Positions 34,644 through 44,833 are shown, counted from the first letter of the stretch. The stretch is 64,000 bases of DNA from Duganella callida (GCF_004614165.1 NZ_SPVG01000260.1:34566-98565); one strand, 5' to 3'. Made by a program: numbers and translations. Notes: generated by a model from the sequence alone, not told the origin.

Positions 34644-35870
34644 TTATTTTGCGAATAGAGAGTGTTGCGAGATCCGTTTCGAGATCTCCGAAATCAGCTG
34701 GCGCGCCAGGGTCAGTTTGTCGGCGCGCGGCAGGATGGTGTGACCGTTCTCGTCGAACAGGATGATGGTGTTGTCGTCCTGGCCGAAGGTGTGGTGGCCG
34801 ATATTCCCGACCAGCAGCGGGATGCCCTTTTTCTCGCGCTTGTCGGCGCCGAACTGCACCAGGTTTTCCGATTCCGCGGCAAAACCCACGCAATACGGAT
34901 GACCGGCCAGGTTGGTGCGGGCGGCCACGGTGGCCAGGATGTCCGGGTTCTGTTCGAACTTGAGGTCGGGCGCGGTGCCGTCCGGATTCTTCTTCAGTTT
35001 CTGCTCGCTGGCGTTGGCGATGCGCCAGTCGGCCACCGCCGCCACCGCGATGAAGATGTGCTGGTGATCGACGTTGGCCATCACGGCGTCGAACATCTGC
35101 TGCGCGCTCTGCACGTCGATGCGCTGCACGCCGAACGGCGCCGGCAGGGCGGTGGGGCCGGAGACCAGCACCACCTCGGCGCCCGCCTCGCGCGCGGCGC
35201 GCGCCACGGCATAGCCCATCTTGCCGGAGGACAGATTGGTGATGCCGCGCACCGGATCGATCGGCTCGAAGGTCGGCCCGGCGGTGATCAGGATGCGCTT
35301 GCCGGCCAGGACTTTTTCCTGGAACGAGGCCACCACTTCCTCCAGCAGTTGCGCCGGTTCCAGCATGCGGCCCAGGCCCACCTCACCGCAGGCCTGGTCG
35401 CCGGCCGCCGGCCCGAAGATGACGATACCATCCTCACGCAGCTGCTGCACATTGCGCTGGGTGGCGGGGTTCTGCCACATCTCCACGTTCATCGCCGGCG
35501 CCACCAGCAGCGGCACATGGCGCGGACGCGCCACGCACATGGTGGACAGCAGGTCGTCGCAGGCGCCGTGCGCCAGCTTGCGGATGAAGTCCGCCGAGCA
35601 GGGCGCGATGATGATGGCGTCGGCCTCGCGGGTGACGTCGATGTGGGCCATGTTGTTGTCCACGCGCGGGTCCCACTGGCTGGAGTAGACCGGTTTGCCG
35701 GACAGCGCCTGCATGGTCACGGGCGTGATGAATTGGGTGGCGGCGTCGGTCATTACCACCTGCACCGAGGCGCCGGCCTTGGTCAGCGCGCGGCACAGTT
35801 CCGCCGATTTGTAGCAGGCCACGCCGCCGGACAGGCCGAGGACGATATTTTTACCAGTGAGTTCCATCAT
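34644..35870 (-). CDS. coaBC: Phosphopantothenoylcysteine decarboxylase/phosphopantothenate--cysteine ligase
   Basis: 408 residues, bifunctional coenzyme A enzyme. CoaC domain 1-190: GLSGGVACYKSAEL, catalytic-site PAMNVEMWQNPATQRN near 125. CoaB domain from about 195: ITAGPTFEPIDPVRGITNLSSGKMG, AVADWRI and a nucleotide-site KK region. Two ATGs in tandem (35870 and 35867); the first has GGAG at proper spacing. Between lspA and dut in an operon-like run. Confidence 0.96.
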   Translation of the reverse strand: MMELTGKNIVLGLSGGVACYKSAELCRALTKAGASVQVVMTDAATQFITPVTMQALSGKPVYSSQWDPRVDNNMAHIDVTREADAIIIAPCSADFIRKLAHGACDDLLSTMCVARPRHVPLLVAPAMNVEMWQNPATQRNVQQLREDGIVIFGPAAGDQACGEVGLGRMLEPAQLLEEVVASFQEKVLAGKRILITAGPTFEPIDPVRGITNLSSGKMGYAVARAAREAGAEVVLVSGPTALPAPFGVQRIDVQSAQQMFDAVMANVDHQHIFIAVAAVADWRIANASEQKLKKNPDGTAPDLKFEQNPDILATVAARTNLAGHPYCVGFAAESENLVQFGADKREKKGIPLLVGNIGHHTFGQDDNTIILFDENGHTILPRADKLTLARQLISEISKRISQHSLFAK

Positions 35871-35885
35871 GATGCTGCTCCGTTC

Positions 35886-36389
35886 TTAGCGATTCACCCG
35901 GCGTAGTTCGTCCAGGATGAACAGGCCGGCGCCGATGCAGATCGCCGAATCGGCGACGTTAAACGCCGGGAAGTGGCCGAGTCCCGGCCAGTGGAAATCG
36001 AGGAAGTCGATCACGTGGCCGTAGACCATGCGGTCGATCACATTGCCGATGGCGCCGCCGAGGATCAATGCCAGCGCCCACGAGAACATGCGCTGGCCGC
36101 TGTGCTTTTTCAGCAGGTAGATGATGAACACGGCCGCGGCCAGCGCGATGCCGGTGAAGAAGTAACGCTGCCAGCCGCCGCTGTCGCTGAGGAAGCTGAA
36201 GGCCGCGCCCTTGTTATACGCCAGCACCAGGTTGAAGAAAGTGGTGATCACTTTTTCTTCGCCCAGCTGGAAGGTCTTGGCGATGGTGATCTTGGTCAGC
36301 TGGTCGATCAGGATCACGAGGGCGGCGATGCACAGCCAGGGCGTCAGGCTGGCCGAGGATTTGGTCGGGAAGATTTTTTTGGTGGCCAT
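35886..36389 (-). CDS. lspA: Lipoprotein signal peptidase II
   Basis: 167 residues, four membrane helices. Aspartyl protease that removes signal peptides from prolipoproteins. Motifs: DQLTK near 30, [16 protein letters not shown], the catalytic Asp pair in [15 protein letters not shown] and [11 protein letters not shown]. 65 bases after ileS, 15 before coaBC; ileS-lspA is conserved in proteobacteria. Confidence 0.96.
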   Translation of the reverse strand: MATKKIFPTKSSASLTPWLCIAALVILIDQLTKITIAKTFQLGEEKVITTFFNLVLAYNKGAAFSFLSDSGGWQRYFFTGIALAAAVFIIYLLKKHSGQRMFSWALALILGGAIGNVIDRMVYGHVIDFLDFHWPGLGHFPAFNVADSAICIGAGLFILDELRRVNR

Positions 36390-36454
36390 AAAAGTTCTTG
36401 TTGGTTCGTCGTGGCGATGCCGCCGCGCTTTTTGGCAGCGCGGCGGCCGTCATA

Positions 36455-39322
36455 TTAAGCGAACTTGCGTTTCTCGCCCGCACCAAACAGGTTGCTGTAG
36501 CAGCGGCCGCACAGGGTGGGGTGGTCGGCGTGGGCGCCGACGTCGGCGCGGTAGTGCCAGCAGCGCTCGCACTTCTCGGCCGTCGATGCGGCCACGCTGA
36601 CCGCTTCTTCCGCCTCGCTCGCCACTTCCGCCACCGTCGCCACCGAGGTGATGAAGATGAACTTCAGATCGTCATCGAGGCTGGCCAGCGCCTGGTACTT
36701 GTCGCCGGCGGCCTTGATGCTCAGTTCCGCCTGCAGCGAGGATCCGATCGCGCCCGAGGTGCGCAGGTCTTCCAGCTGCTTGGTGACGTCGGTGCGCACC
36801 GCGCGCAGGGTCGCGTACTTGCTCAGCAGCGCGTCGGCGTCGGCCAGCTGCGGCAGCTGCCACCAGGTCTGGGTGAAGATGGTTTCGTCGCTGGCCTTCC
36901 AGCCTTCCGGACCGGCGAAGATCTCCCATGCTTCCTCGGCGGTGAAGGACAGGGCCGGGGCCATCAGGCGCAGCAGGCTTTGCGTGATGTGCCACAGAGC
37001 GGTCTGCGCCGAGCGGCGCGACAGCGAGGTCACGGCCGTGGTGTACAGGCGGTCCTTGAGGATGTCCAGGTAGAAGCCGCCCAGGTCTTCCGAGCAGTAG
37101 TTCTGCAGCTTGGACGTCACCGGCTGGAATTCGTACTGCATGTAGTGCGCTTCGATTTCCTTCTGCAGCTGCGCCATGTTGGCGATGGCGTAGCGGTCGA
37201 TCTCCAGCAGTTCTTCCACCGGTACCGCGTCCTTGGCGGCGTCGAAGTCCGACAGGTTGGCCAGCAGGAAGCGCAGGGTGTTGCGGATGCGGCGATACGA
37301 TTCGGTCACGCGCTTGAGGATTTCGTCGGAGATCGACAGCTCGCCGGTGTAATCGGTCGAGGCCACCCACAGGCGCAGCATGTCGGCGCCCAGCTTGTTC
37401 CACACATCCTGCGGTGCGACGGTGTTGCCGATGGACTTGGACATCTTCTTGCCTTCGCCGTCGACCACGAAGCCGTGGGTCAGCAGCGCCTTGTAGGGCG
37501 GCGCGCCGTTCAGCATCGAAGAGGTCAGCAGCGAGGAGTGGAACCAGCCGCGGTGCTGGTCCGAACCTTCCAGATACAGGTCGGCCGGGAACGCCGATTG
37601 CTCCTTGTGCGAGCCGCGCAGCACGGTCTGGTGGGTGGTGCCCGAGTCGAACCACACGTCCAGCGTGTCCTTGTTCTTCTCGTATTGGGCGGCTTCGTCG
37701 CCGATCAGGTCTTTCAGGTCCAGCGACTGCCAGGCGGCGATGCCGTCCTTCTCGATCAGTTTCGCCACCTGCTCGAGCAGCTCGGGGGTGCGCGGATGCA
37801 GGGCGCCGGTTTCCTTGTGGACCACGAAGGCCATCGGCACGCCCCACTGGCGCTGGCGCGACAGGGTCCAGTCGGGACGGTTGGCGATCATGCCGTGCAG
37901 GCGCGCCTTGCCCCAGTCCGGGAAGAACCGGGTCTCGTCGATGCCTTTCAGCGCGGTCTGGCGCAGGGTGGCGCCGCCGTCCTTCGGATGCACGTCCATG
38001 CCGGCGAACCACTGCGAGGTGGCGCGGTAGATGATCGGGGTCTTGTGGCGCCAGCAGTGCATGTAGCTGTGGTCGAACATCTTCAGTTCAAACAGGGCGC
38101 CGGCTTCCTTCAGCGCGTTGCAGATCGGCTTGGAGGCTTCCCAGATGGTCAGGCCGCCGAACAGCGGCAGGGTGGAGGCGTATTTGCCGTCGCCCATGAC
38201 CGGGGTCAGGATGTTCGCGTCCTTCATGCCGTGCGCGCGGCACGAGATGAAGTCGTCCAGGCCATAGGCCGGCGCCGAGTGCACCACGCCGGTGCCGGAA
38301 TCGGTGGTCACGTAGTCGGCCATGTAGACCGGCGACAGGCGGTCGTAGAACGGATCGGCCGCGTGCAGCGGATGGCGGAAGCTGACGCCGTCGAAGGCCG
38401 CGCCGTGGGCGGTGGCGATGGTGGTGCCTTCCAGCTTGTAGCGGGACAGGCAGGATTCCACCAGATCCTGGGCCAGGATCAGCAGCAGCGGCTGGCCGTC
38501 ACGCTCGGTCTGCACCAGCGCGTAGATCACTTCCGGATGCACGTTCAGCGCCTGGTTGGACGGGATGGTCCATGGCGTGGTGGTCCAGATCACGATGTAG
38601 CCGTTATCGGTCGGCAGTTTGTCCAGGCCGAAGATCCGCGCCAGCCTGTCGGTATCGTCGAACTTGAAGCCGACGTCGATGGCCGGATCGCGCTTGTCCT
38701 TGTATTCCACTTCCGCCTCGGCCAGCGCCGATTGGCAGTCGAAGCACCAGTTGACCGGCTTCAGGCCGCGGTAGACGTAGCCCTTTTCCAGCAGGGTGCC
38801 GAGGGCGCGCAGTTCGTCGGCCTCGTTGGAGTAGTTCATGGTCAGGTAAGGATTCTGCCATTCGCCCAGCACGCCCAGGCGGATGAAGTCCTTGCGCTGG
38901 CGGTCGACCTGCTCCAGCGCGTAGGCGCGGGCCTTGGTCAGCACGTCGGCGGTCGGCAGATTCTTGCCGTACTGTTTTTCGATCTGGATCTCGATCGGCA
39001 TGCCGTGGCAATCCCAGCCCGGCACGTATGGCGCGTCGTAGCCGGCGAAGGTGCGGGCCTTGACCACCATGTCCTTCAGGATCTTGTTGACGGCGTGGCC
39101 GATGTGGATGTCGCCGTTGGCGTACGGCGGACCATCGTGCAGGATGAATTTCGGACGGCCGGCGGCAGCCTTGCGCACGCGCTCGTAGATCTTCTTGTCC
39201 TGCCATTGCTTGACCCAGTTCGGCTCGCGCTTGGCCATATCGCCGCGCATCGGGAACGGGGTTTCGGTCATGTTGACCGGGTATTTACTCTCAGGCTTCT
39301 TTGCGGATTTGTTATCGGACAT
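36455..39322 (-). CDS. ileS: Isoleucyl-tRNA synthetase
   Basis: 955 residues, class I synthetase. HIGH motif at 73-76 in [18 protein letters not shown]1 editing domain with [19 protein letters not shown] in [10 protein letters not shown], and a C-terminal zinc finger [12 protein letters not shown]...[10 protein letters not shown]. Charges tRNA-Ile and edits Val. 65 bases separate ribF from it upstream; order ribF-ileS-lspA matches many proteobacteria. Confidence 0.98.
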   Translation of the reverse strand: MSDNKSAKKPESKYPVNMTETPFPMRGDMAKREPNWVKQWQDKKIYERVRKAAAGRPKFILHDGPPYANGDIHIGHAVNKILKDMVVKARTFAGYDAPYVPGWDCHGMPIEIQIEKQYGKNLPTADVLTKARAYALEQVDRQRKDFIRLGVLGEWQNPYLTMNYSNEADELRALGTLLEKGYVYRGLKPVNWCFDCQSALAEAEVEYKDKRDPAIDVGFKFDDTDRLARIFGLDKLPTDNGYIVIWTTTPWTIPSNQALNVHPEVIYALVQTERDGQPLLLILAQDLVESCLSRYKLEGTTIATAHGAAFDGVSFRHPLHAADPFYDRLSPVYMADYVTTDSGTGVVHSAPAYGLDDFISCRAHGMKDANILTPVMGDGKYASTLPLFGGLTIWEASKPICNALKEAGALFELKMFDHSYMHCWRHKTPIIYRATSQWFAGMDVHPKDGGATLRQTALKGIDETRFFPDWGKARLHGMIANRPDWTLSRQRQWGVPMAFVVHKETGALHPRTPELLEQVAKLIEKDGIAAWQSLDLKDLIGDEAAQYEKNKDTLDVWFDSGTTHQTVLRGSHKEQSAFPADLYLEGSDQHRGWFHSSLLTSSMLNGAPPYKALLTHGFVVDGEGKKMSKSIGNTVAPQDVWNKLGADMLRLWVASTDYTGELSISDEILKRVTESYRRIRNTLRFLLANLSDFDAAKDAVPVEELLEIDRYAIANMAQLQKEIEAHYMQYEFQPVTSKLQNYCSEDLGGFYLDILKDRLYTTAVTSLSRRSAQTALWHITQSLLRLMAPALSFTAEEAWEIFAGPEGWKASDETIFTQTWWQLPQLADADALLSKYATLRAVRTDVTKQLEDLRTSGAIGSSLQAELSIKAAGDKYQALASLDDDLKFIFITSVATVAEVASEAEEAVSVAASTAEKCERCWHYRADVGAHADHPTLCGRCYSNLFGAGEKRKFA

Positions 39323-39387
39323 GGTATGCGTTCAGTATGGGTATTCGGGAATTCGTTGGTAGCCGGCGCGCGTAGCTGATCGCGCGG

Positions 39388-40344
39388 TCAAATTCGGTCG
39401 GTGGCGCGCTTGGCGAAGAAGGCGCGCGCCACGGCGGCGTCGTTGTGGATGGCGGCCGTCAGCGTCGGCAGATCGACGTATTTTTCCTCGTCGCGGATCT
39501 TGTGCAGGAACTCGACGCGCACCTGTTTGCCGTAGCAGCTCCGGGCGAAGTCGAACACGTGCACTTCCAGCAGCACGCGGCCGCTGTCGTCGACGGTGGG
39601 GCGCACGCCCAGGCTGGCCACGGCCGGTAACGGCTGCCCGGCCAGGCCGTGCACCTGCACGATGAAGATGCCCGCCAGGGCGGGGCGGTGCGGCACGCGC
39701 AGGTTCAGCGTCGGGAAGCCCAGCGTGCGGCCCAGTTTCTGGCCGTGGATCACATGGCCGGAGATGGCGTAAGGGTGGCCGAGCAGCGCCTGGGCATGCG
39801 CGAAATCGCCGGCGTGCAGCGCCTCGCGCACGGCCGACGAGGAGATGCGGGTGCTGCCGTTCATCACGGTAGGCAGGGTCTCGACGTGGAAGCCATACTG
39901 TTTGCCGGCTTCCAGCAGCATCTGCACATTGCCGGCGCGGCGGGCGCCGTAGCAGAAGTCGTCGCCGACCATCAGCCATTTCACGTGCAGTCCCTCGACC
40001 AGCACTTTCTCGGTGAATTCCCGCGGCGTCAGCGCCGCGAACGGCGCCGAGAAGTGTTCGACGATCACGCGGTCGATGCCGTTATCGGACAGCGATTGCA
40101 GCTTGTCACGCAAATTGGCGATGCGGGCCGGGGCGCGGGACAGGTCGCCGGCCTTCTGCGCGAAGAATTCGCGCGGATGCGGTTCGAAGGTCATCACGGC
40201 CGCTTCCAGTCCGAGGCCGGTGGCGGCGGCGCGCACGCGGGCCAGCAATGCCTGGTGGCCCAGGTGGACACCGTCAAAGTTGCCGATCGTGAGCGCGCAG
40301 GGCGCGCGCGCCGCTGCATTGGGGAGACCTCGGAATACCTTCAT
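39388..40344 (-). CDS. ribF: Bifunctional riboflavin kinase/FAD synthetase
   Basis: 318 residues. N-terminal FMN adenylyltransferase domain with GNFDGVHLGHQALL near 23 and VVGDDFCYGARRAGN near 115; C-terminal riboflavin kinase domain with GHVIHGQKLGRTLGFPTLNL and LEVHVFDF..CYGKQVRVEFLHKIRDE. Converts riboflavin to FMN and FAD. First gene of the ribF-ileS-lspA-coaBC-dut run. A truncated repeat lies upstream at 40397. Confidence 0.96.
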   Translation of the reverse strand: MKVFRGLPNAAARAPCALTIGNFDGVHLGHQALLARVRAAATGLGLEAAVMTFEPHPREFFAQKAGDLSRAPARIANLRDKLQSLSDNGIDRVIVEHFSAPFAALTPREFTEKVLVEGLHVKWLMVGDDFCYGARRAGNVQMLLEAGKQYGFHVETLPTVMNGSTRISSSAVREALHAGDFAHAQALLGHPYAISGHVIHGQKLGRTLGFPTLNLRVPHRPALAGIFIVQVHGLAGQPLPAVASLGVRPTVDDSGRVLLEVHVFDFARSCYGKQVRVEFLHKIRDEEKYVDLPTLTAAIHNDAAVARAFFAKRATDRI

Positions 40345-40396
40345 GGGGAATCTGGTGGAAACAATCGCAAATACGGGATTATACCGGACACCAACA

Positions 40397-40431
40397 TCGG
40401 GGTCAGAGCCGACATTCGGACACGACCCCGA
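40397..40431. repeat. Truncated GGGGTCAGAGCCGAC repeat
   Basis: TCGGGGTCAGAGCCGAC followed by ATTCGGACA is one full arm (40397-40422); the other arm is cut to CGACCCCGA (40423-40431), so only the outer end of the palindrome survives. Sits between the ribF start and the TPR gene terminator. Confidence 0.8.
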
Positions 40432-40433
40432 AT

Positions 40434-40467
40434 AAAAAAAGCGCTGTCGGCCGGGCCGGACAGCGCT
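40434..40467 (-). terminator. Terminator of the tonB-exb-TPR operon
   Basis: GCGCTGTC (40441-40448) pairs with GACAGCGC (40459-40466). Read on the minus strand the stem is followed by seven T (40434-40440 as A). It lies 22 bases past the TPR gene stop. Confidence 0.88.
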
Positions 40468-40488
40468 TTGCGCATCAGACTGCCCGAA

Positions 40489-41715
40489 TTATTGCATCGG
40501 GTGGTTGATGTTCATGGCCCAGTAACGCGCCAGGTCGCCGGTACCGTCGGTGCCTTTGACGGTCTTCAGGGTCGCCAGCGCGGCTGGCTTCTTGCCGGCG
40601 ACGAATTGGGCGATGCCCAGGTGCAGCTTCAGGGCTTCCGGATTCTTGCCGGTGCCCAGCTTGACCGCCTGTTCCATCAGCGGCAGGCCCTTGTCGGCCT
40701 TGCCTTCCGACACCAGGCCGTAGCCCAGGTTGGACAGGGTGTCGGCATCCTTGGCCTTGGTGGCTTCCGCTTCGGTGGCGGCGGCCTTGGCGTCGAACTC
40801 GGTCTGGGTCTTGGCCGCCAGGTCTTTCAGACGCTGGTGACGCGGGGCGTCGGAACCGGTGCCCAGGGCGCCTTTCTTGTAACCCTGGTCGATGATCTTG
40901 ATCGCTTCAGCCGGATTGCCGGCCTGCAGCGACAGCTGGGCCATTTCCAGGTAGTCGGACGGCTTGGTCAGCAGGCCCAGTTGCAGGCGCAGGCGCAGCA
41001 GGTCCAGCGACAGGGTCGAGGAGAAGCCTGGCTTGGTCTGCACGCGCTGCAGCAGGTCGGCCCAGGTCTGGGCTTTCGGATACGAGGCGGCCATCTTTTC
41101 CAGGGTCTGGACGTAACCGGCCTTGTCGTTCTGCTTGAGCTGGATGTTGGCCAGCATGCCCAGCTGGGCTTCGGTCAGGTTCTTGGCGTTCGACAGTTCC
41201 TTGGCGGCTTCCTGGTATTTGCCGCTGATGTAGTAGGTCTGCACCAGCAGTTCGTACATCTGGCTGTCGTTCGGATTGTCTTTCAGCGCGCGCTGAATCC
41301 AGGTGATGGCTTTCGGGTAATCCTTGATGCGGTAGTAGATGCCGGCCAGCGCCTGGGTGAATTTCGGTTGTTCGGCAGGCGACAGCTTGCCGGAATTGAT
41401 CACGGTCTCGAATGCTTTCGCGGCGGTCTCGTATTCGCCGGCGGCGGCGGCGGCCGAGGCGCGGGTACGTTCGATCAGATAAGTTTCGTTTGCGGACTTG
41501 CCACCGACGCTGTCGGTTTCCTTCAGCTTGGCCAGCGCTTCCTTGTTCTTGCCGGAGCCGGCCAGCTTCTGGGCTTCTTGCAGCGGTTTGCCGATTTCAG
41601 CACGCACGGTCTCGGCGGCGTAGGCGACCGACGACAGGCCGGTGACAGGAACTGCTGCGGTGAAACCAATAGCGGCCATTACCAGGCCGAGATGGGCGAG
41701 ACGAAACTTGGTCAT
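40489..41715 (-). CDS. Periplasmic tetratricopeptide-repeat protein
   Basis: 408 residues from ATG 41715 (MTKFRLAHLG). Signal peptide ends AYA near residue 33. The mature protein is a chain of TPR-like helix pairs, for example ITWIQRALKDNPNDSQMYELLVQTYYISGKYQEA and NLGYGLVSEGKADKGLPLMEQAVKLG. Last gene of the tonB-exbB-exbD-exbD cluster. TPR partners of TonB/ExbBD systems in other bacteria help couple energy to particular receptors, so a scaffold role is plausible. No enzymatic motif. Confidence 0.85.
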   Translation of the reverse strand: MTKFRLAHLGLVMAAIGFTAAVPVTGLSSVAYAAETVRAEIGKPLQEAQKLAGSGKNKEALAKLKETDSVGGKSANETYLIERTRASAAAAAGEYETAAKAFETVINSGKLSPAEQPKFTQALAGIYYRIKDYPKAITWIQRALKDNPNDSQMYELLVQTYYISGKYQEAAKELSNAKNLTEAQLGMLANIQLKQNDKAGYVQTLEKMAASYPKAQTWADLLQRVQTKPGFSSTLSLDLLRLRLQLGLLTKPSDYLEMAQLSLQAGNPAEAIKIIDQGYKKGALGTGSDAPRHQRLKDLAAKTQTEFDAKAAATEAEATKAKDADTLSNLGYGLVSEGKADKGLPLMEQAVKLGTGKNPEALKLHLGIAQFVAGKKPAALATLKTVKGTDGTGDLARYWAMNINHPMQ

Positions 41716-41785
41716 GGGTGAGTTTTCTTTCTTCAAAAAACGAAATAGGCAGGAATGTCCTGCCTATCATTGTACATGGGACTTA

Positions 41786-42217
41786 TTACTGGAACTGTTC
41801 GTTACCGACCAGACCAATCTTGGTCACGCCCAGACGCTGGGCCGAAGCCATCACGCCTGCGACAACTTTGTACGATACCAGCTTGTTCGGACGCAGATGC
41901 ACTTCCGGCTGGTCAGCTTGCGCCGCGACATCGGTCAGTTTCGCTTCCAGGGTGGCGCGGTCGGGAACGACAGCGTTATCCCACAGAATCGTACCGTCGA
42001 AGTCGACGTCAATGGTGACGACCACTGGTTCCTTGGTTGGCGGCGGCGGGGTGCCGACCGGCATGTTCAGGTTAACCGAGTGGTTGGCTTTTGGAATCGT
42101 AATGATCATCATGATAATCAGCACCAGCATCACGTCGATGAGGGGCGTCATATTCATTTCCATCATTGGTTCCGGATCCGCGCCACCACCTGCAGGGGAA
42201 CCGACATTCATACTCAT
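41786..42217 (-). CDS. exbD: ExbD/TolR-type biopolymer transporter, copy 2
   Basis: 143 residues. Short N-terminal cytoplasmic part, one membrane helix with the essential Asp in NMTPLIDVMLVLIIMMIITIP, and a periplasmic domain with VVTIDVDFDGTILWDNAVV and AQRLGVTKIGLVGNEQFQ. Part of the proton-driven motor that energises TonB. Similar to but clearly distinct from the other exbD 65 bases upstream. 70 bases before the TPR gene. Confidence 0.93.
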   Translation of the reverse strand: MSMNVGSPAGGGADPEPMMEMNMTPLIDVMLVLIIMMIITIPKANHSVNLNMPVGTPPPPTKEPVVVTIDVDFDGTILWDNAVVPDRATLEAKLTDVAAQADQPEVHLRPNKLVSYKVVAGVMASAQRLGVTKIGLVGNEQFQ

Positions 42218-42282
42218 GGTGTTTCCTTTAAGAAAGGCAGGTTGGGACCGAAGTCCCGAACCTGCGATGCACGTATCGGGGA

Positions 42283-42711
42283 TTAACCCTTATCAGGCGG
42301 TTCGGTGATGAAACCGACCTTCTGAATGCCCGCGCGCTGGGTCGTGTAGATCACCTTGCCGATGGCTTCGTAGCGGGTTTCCTGGTCGCCACGAACGTGC
42401 ACTTCCGGCTGCGGTACCTTCACGGCTTCGACCTTGAGCTGGTCGAACAGATCGTTGGCATCGCGCATTTTCTTGTTACCCCAGTAGATATCGCCATCTT
42501 TGCTGACCACGATGTTGATGTCTTCTGGTTTGGTCTGGATAACCTGATTGGTTTCTTCTGGCAGCTTGATCTTCACCAGCTTCAGCACAACCGGGCTCGT
42601 AATCAGGAAGATAATCAGCAGAACCAACATGATGTCCACGAGGGGCGTCGTGTTGATCTCCGACATGACGGTATCTTCGTCTCCGGTATCGGAGCCTACG
42701 GACATGGACAT
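42283..42711 (-). CDS. exbD: ExbD/TolR-type biopolymer transporter, copy 1
   Basis: 142 residues, with EINTTPLVDIMLVLLIIFLITSP carrying the membrane Asp, and periplasmic DINIVVSKDGDIYWGNKKM and AGIQKVGFITEPPDKG. Follows exbB by six bases, so the pair is translationally close. Two ExbD paralogues in one operon occur in Xanthomonas-like TonB systems, where the second is needed for some receptors only. Confidence 0.94.
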   Translation of the reverse strand: MSMSVGSDTGDEDTVMSEINTTPLVDIMLVLLIIFLITSPVVLKLVKIKLPEETNQVIQTKPEDINIVVSKDGDIYWGNKKMRDANDLFDQLKVEAVKVPQPEVHVRGDQETRYEAIGKVIYTTQRAGIQKVGFITEPPDKG

Positions 42712-42717
42712 GATTAA

Positions 42718-43632
42718 TTACCCAACTTTTTTGGAGCCGGTAGCGGTCGACATTGCGCCCGAGATCAGCACCGAGTGAACGTCAGCGGAGAAGGCGCGCA
42801 CGTCTTCCATCGCGGCTTTGTTACGACGCACCAGCCAGTTGTAGCCCAGAACCGCAGGAACTGCAACGAACAGACCGAAGGCGGTCATGATCAGCGCTTC
42901 ACCCACTGGACCTGCCACTTTGTCGATCGAGGCGTTACCCGACATGCCGATCGCGATCAGCGCGTTGTAAATACCCCAAACGGTACCGAACAGACCGATG
43001 AACGGTGCGGTCGAACCCACGGTTGCCAGGAACGACAGGCCGTCTTGCAGACGCGATTGAACTTTGTCAACAGCGCGCTGGATCGACATGGTCACCCAGG
43101 TCGACAGGTCGATTTGTTCCAGCAGGGCGCCGTCGTGGTGAGCGGTGGCCTTGGTGCCGGTTTCAGCGATGAAGCGGAATGGCGAACCATCGGTCAGGGT
43201 CGACGAACCAGCGGCGATCGACGAGGCCTTCCAGAACTTGGCCGACGCTTCTTTCGACTGCTTGAAGATCTTCATCTGGTCGATCAGCTTGGTGATGATG
43301 ATGTACCACGAACCCATCGACATCAGCGACAGGATGATCAGGGTGCCACGCGACACGAAACCAGCTTCCCACACGGCGGCGAAGCCGTATGGGTTTTCCA
43401 CTTCTTCTTTACCACCGTGAGCGGCTGCTGGCGCGGCGGCCGGAGCGGCGGCGTCAGCGGCAGGAGCAGCAGGAGCTGCGGCCGCGTCCGCGGCTGGCGC
43501 GGCTGCAGGGGCCGAAGCGGCGGCCGAGGCTTGGTCCTGCGCGAAGGCTGGAGCGCTCACCAGGGCAGTAGCTGCGGACACCGAGAACAGCACAGCGGCC
43601 AGTACAGCGGACAAACGGGTATTCTTAAACAT
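42718..43632 (-). CDS. exbB: ExbB/MotA/TolQ proton channel protein with Ala/Pro-rich N-terminus
   Basis: 304 residues. A signal-peptide-like segment (1-31, ending AFA) is followed by about 40 residues almost only Ala, Pro and Asp, then the ExbB core with three helices: GFVSRGTLIILSLMSMGSWYII, LATVGSTAPFIGLFGTVWGIYNAL and AGPVGEALIMTAFGLFVAVPAVLGYNWL. The last two hold the proton path. Long periplasmic N-terminal extensions occur in several betaproteobacterial ExbB proteins. Between tonB (83 bases) and exbD (six bases). Confidence 0.94.
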   Translation of the reverse strand: MFKNTRLSAVLAAVLFSVSAATALVSAPAFAQDQASAAASAPAAAPAADAAAAPAAPAADAAAPAAAPAAAHGGKEEVENPYGFAAVWEAGFVSRGTLIILSLMSMGSWYIIITKLIDQMKIFKQSKEASAKFWKASSIAAGSSTLTDGSPFRFIAETGTKATAHHDGALLEQIDLSTWVTMSIQRAVDKVQSRLQDGLSFLATVGSTAPFIGLFGTVWGIYNALIAIGMSGNASIDKVAGPVGEALIMTAFGLFVAVPAVLGYNWLVRRNKAAMEDVRAFSADVHSVLISGAMSTATGSKKVG

Positions 43633-43715
43633 GCTTCCTCCAAATTGAAAAATAATCAGATCGCTGGCGTAATGACAACGAAATTACTAAGTTGAGACAA
43701 TGGGTTGTCTCGGGT

Positions 43716-44378
43716 TTACTCCAGCGTCCAGACGTATTGCATCTGCTGCCAGCCTTCTTTTGGCACGCCATCTTCCGTTCCCGGTTTGAAGCGGCACTTA
43801 CTGATGCCATTCACTGCTGCTTTATCCAGATCGCGGAAGCCACTGGATTTCACAACCTTGGCGTCGGCAACGTGACCATCGGTCGCGATCAGGAACGACA
43901 GTTGCACGGTACCGGTTTCTTCATTACGCAGCGACGACTTCGGCCATTCCGGTTTGGCGCAAGTGCTGAAGTCGACCACAGCAGCCGTACGGACACCGGT
44001 TTTCGGAGGGCCAGGTGGCGCTGCCGGCGGGGCTGGCGGGGCTTTCTGGATCTCGGTTGTCGGCGGCTTCACGTTAGTCGCGTTCTGAATAACGTTCTGC
44101 GGTGGCGGCGGCTGCTGCACGTTCACCTCAACTGGCGGGATGAAAGGCGGCGGTGGCGCTTTCATCTCTGGCGGAGGTGGTGGCGGTGGGAGTTCTTTCG
44201 GTGGAGGAGGTTTCACCTCCTCGATGATCTTGGTCTCCACTGGTGCGACCATCTTGGCCACCAGACGTTTTCCCAAGCCCGTCACGATCCCATAAGCGAC
44301 CAGGAGGTGCAACAAAACGACAATTGTGATGCCTGTAAAGTTCTTCCCGGTGCTTTTCTCGTTGTGCGTGAAATTCAT
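43716..44378 (-). CDS. tonB: TonB energy-transducing protein
   Basis: 220 residues from ATG 44378 (MNFTHNEKS), chosen over a TTG five codons upstream because GGAG is well spaced. One N-terminal helix (ITIVVLLHLLVAYGIVTG), a long Pro-rich periplasmic spacer (PPPPKELPPPPPPPEMKAPPPP), and a C-terminal TonB domain with ETGTVQLSFLIATDGHVADAKVVKSSGFRDLDKAAVNGISKCRF. Carries proton-motive energy to outer-membrane receptors such as the one at 20.9 kb. First gene of the operon. Confidence 0.94.
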   Translation of the reverse strand: MNFTHNEKSTGKNFTGITIVVLLHLLVAYGIVTGLGKRLVAKMVAPVETKIIEEVKPPPPKELPPPPPPPEMKAPPPPFIPPVEVNVQQPPPPQNVIQNATNVKPPTTEIQKAPPAPPAAPPGPPKTGVRTAAVVDFSTCAKPEWPKSSLRNEETGTVQLSFLIATDGHVADAKVVKSSGFRDLDKAAVNGISKCRFKPGTEDGVPKEGWQQMQYVWTLE

Positions 44379-44436
44379 GCCTGCTTTCTCCAATACCTAC
44401 TCTTTTTGGTGCTACTGAACCCCAAAATGGCGACAC

Positions 44437-44790
44437 AAAACAACAGCCGCATCCGGGACGTCGGCGAATTATACATACGAATTCTTGATTTTACATAGAA
44501 TTTTCATCCCTAAAACCGGTTAAATTTCATAGGGTTTTCCTATATGGTAGCGCTCACTTTGCACCGTTCTGGAACATTCGACAAGCTTGTTCCGCGCAAT
44601 TTTGTGCGCGCTTGCACCATGACGTTACTTAGTTTTCCCTTAAGGCCAAAAACGGAATTTTATGCGAGTAACTTTACTACGCGCAGTTAATAATTTGGCC
44701 GTAAATGTTTCTTGTATGAAATTCTTGCCGAGCCTCCTATACAAGTACTTTCAGAAAAACGTTGACTTCTCTTGCCGCTCATGCATCCCA
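44437..44790 (-). promoter_or_regulatory. AT-rich tonB upstream region with a putative promoter
   Basis: About 350 bases with no supported gene and clearly lower GC than the flanks. On the minus strand TATAAT occupies 44468-44473, with a weak -35 TGTAAA 16 bases upstream, about 90 bases before the tonB ATG. I looked for a Fur box and see none that is convincing. Confidence 0.4.
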
Positions 44791-44833
44791 TAAAAAAACC
44801 GGGTTCAGCGCGCCGCCGCCGACCCCGGTTTTA
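44791..44833 (-). terminator. Terminator of the prkA-yeaH-spoVR operon
   Basis: AAAACCGGG and CCCGGTTTT form the stem around a GC-rich loop; the minus-strand T-run corresponds to the A-run at 44792-44798. About 62 bases past the spoVR stop. Confidence 0.8.

Noticed and set aside
36398-39379. 993-codon plus-strand open frame opposite ileS
   Set aside because: It is the complement of a certain ileS gene; high GC removes stops from the antisense frame. Composition is Arg/Gly/His/Val-rich with no domain.
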